From positions 1 through 64,000 of the IMG/VR virus record IMGVR_UViG_3300042898_002309: a stretch of 64,000 nucleotides of DNA; one strand, written 5' to 3'. The DNA is from a virus. Shown in pieces: positions 63,365-64,000 of the stretch (position 1 is the stretch's first letter; each line of letters opens with the position of its first letter). Position numbers and translations under genes: made by a program. A model generated the notes under the pieces. That model did not search any database. It saw only the letters and a list, made by a program, of their open reading frames with translations, and was not told where the DNA came from.

Positions 63365-63502
63365 TTATTTTTTTGGTTGTGATTGTTTAAGTTTTATTTC
63401 ATAAGCTGAAATACAATGTGTACATACCTGTGCTTTATTTGATGCAACTCTTTTTTGACATCCACATGATAAATTTTTACTGCAGTTTGAGCATCTAGCC
63501 AT
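63365..63502 (-). CDS. Small zinc-ribbon-like protein (45 aa)
   Basis: The minus-strand ATG at 63502 leads to TAA at 63367-63365 and 45 aa: MARCSNCSKNLSCGCQKR, then CTHC, then a Lys-rich tail. The C-x2-C, C-x-C and C-x2-C groups form a plausible four-Cys or six-Cys zinc site. It lies in the only sizeable gap between the two right-most late genes, with 5 bases to the next gene and 21 bases after the previous, so it is a real gene by packing. Possible roles are binding nucleic acid or stabilising a virion part. Confidence 0.78.
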   Translation of the reverse strand: MARCSNCSKNLSCGCQKRVASNKAQVCTHCISAYEIKLKQSQPKK

Positions 63503-63523
63503 AATCTTTGGTTTTTTAATGGT

Positions 63524-64000
63524 TTAACAATTTTTACACTCTATTTTACGCATTATCTTTAATGCATAATTATATAAAGTCATTCCGTGAGTTGGTTCAT
63601 GACAGAATTCTACTTTTGCTTTTGCAGCATCCAAGTACATCTTAGCCATCTTCAATATCTCTAATTTCTTTTGAATACTTGCAGGTGGTTCACACGCAGC
63701 AAGATCTAATTTACATAAAATATTATTATAAATATTTAATGCTCTTGTAATTCTTAAATGATTATATATTACAAATACTGTATCATTAGGTGACACGCTA
63801 TATTTAATAACATATATACCATCTGGTAAATCACTAAATACTGTACCACCACATCCTTGAGTTTGTAATTGTAAATCACATGCTGTAAGAATTGTGTTTG
63901 CACCTTGCACTGTTGTAAGTTGAGTTGAATAATTAAATCCAGGTACAGTTACATTTAATGTAGGACATGATACGGGCATCAATGGTGAATAAATACTTGT
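63524..64000 (-). CDS. Structural-type protein, C-terminal part (5' end outside window)
   Basis: The minus-strand frame stays open to the right edge (codons upstream of the first in-frame ATG at 63979 read TSIYSPL), so the true start probably lies outside the window. The visible 158 residues include LPDGIYVIKYSVSPNDTVFVIYNHLRITRA, a beta strand block. A helix follows with MYLDAAKAKVEFCHEP and HGMTLYNYALKIMRKIECKNC. This C-terminal pattern is familiar from structural proteins located before fibre genes in Bacteroidota phages. Its function is unproven. Confidence 0.7.
   Translation of the reverse strand, partial: TSIYSPLMPVSCPTLNVTVPGFNYSTQLTTVQGANTILTACDLQLQTQGCGGTVFSDLPDGIYVIKYSVSPNDTVFVIYNHLRITRALNIYNNILCKLDLAACEPPASIQKKLEILKMAKMYLDAAKAKVEFCHEPTHGMTLYNYALKIMRKIECKNC

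Noticed and set aside
11451-63982. Stop-codon reassignment (TAG to Gln or TGA to Trp), known in some crAss-like phages
   Set aside because: All giant genes read through with the standard code. TAG (895-1068, 11310-11444) and TGA (58263-58265, in an ATGA overlap) are used as ordinary stops.
1-64000. CRISPR arrays, tRNA or rRNA genes, insertion sequences, integrase or attachment sites
   Set aside because: I read both strands for regular spaced repeats, cloverleaf-type sequences and transposase or integrase motifs and saw none. The direct repeats found are coding and within one gene.

Overview
The window is most likely part of the genome of a crAss-like phage (order Crassvirales), a podovirus-like tailed phage of Bacteroidota. 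Four things support this. A giant protein carries the GGDFDID active-site motif of the crAss-like/phi14:2 virion RNA polymerase. Giant (850 to 3,469 aa) presumed cargo genes lie next to muzzle-like and ring-like tail genes. The DNA is strongly A+T-rich and starts lack Shine-Dalgarno sequences. The few host-facing genes look like Bacteroidota lipoproteins. No terminase, portal, major capsid protein, integrase, tRNA or lysis gene is visible; the head genes probably lie beyond the right edge and most of the replication genes beyond the left edge.

Plus strand, 1-11.3 kb: early/replication-side genes, tightly packed and divided by intrinsic terminators. In order: small hypothetical proteins; a DUF6915-like protein; a VWA/HExxH metallopeptidase-like protein followed by a MoxR-type AAA+ ATPase; a terminator; a 417-aa unknown overlapping a RecB-like PD-(D/E)XK nuclease; two unknowns; a terminator; a compact family-B DNA polymerase; a DUF932-like protein with an acidic tail; a long hairpin terminator; and two small cysteine-patterned, probably membrane- or lipid-anchored proteins.

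At about 11.3 kb the two transcription blocks converge on a two-way terminator.

Minus strand, 11.3-64 kb (transcribed right to left): the late block. In transcription order: the C-terminal part of a structural protein cut by the window edge; a 45-aa zinc-ribbon protein; a cysteine-rich repeat protein; two tail-fibre-like proteins (one with a C1q-like end); a terminator; an IHF-like protein; two ring/tail-connector proteins; the 1,765-aa muzzle/stabilisation protein; then seven giant genes (2,507, 852, 1,144, 1,044, 2,116, 3,469 and 2,086 aa) and a 44-aa basic protein. The giants are the presumed ejected cargo and virion transcription machinery. They carry the polymerase active site, a SLOG-like domain, three HExxH zincin motifs, a PD-(D/E)XK nuclease-like domain, UVR motifs, a GNAT-like patch, a LysM and an ADP-ribosyltransferase-like domain.

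The most striking structure is in the 2,507-aa gene. Two unrelated effector-like segments are each bounded by the same exact direct repeats (42 bp on one side, 39 bp on the other), as in a modular, exchangeable toxin/polyvalent protein. A third module (a zincin) follows, and short linear motifs recur in this protein and its two neighbours. Taken together, the window looks like an injected-effector plus virion-polymerase package on one strand and a replication block on the other.
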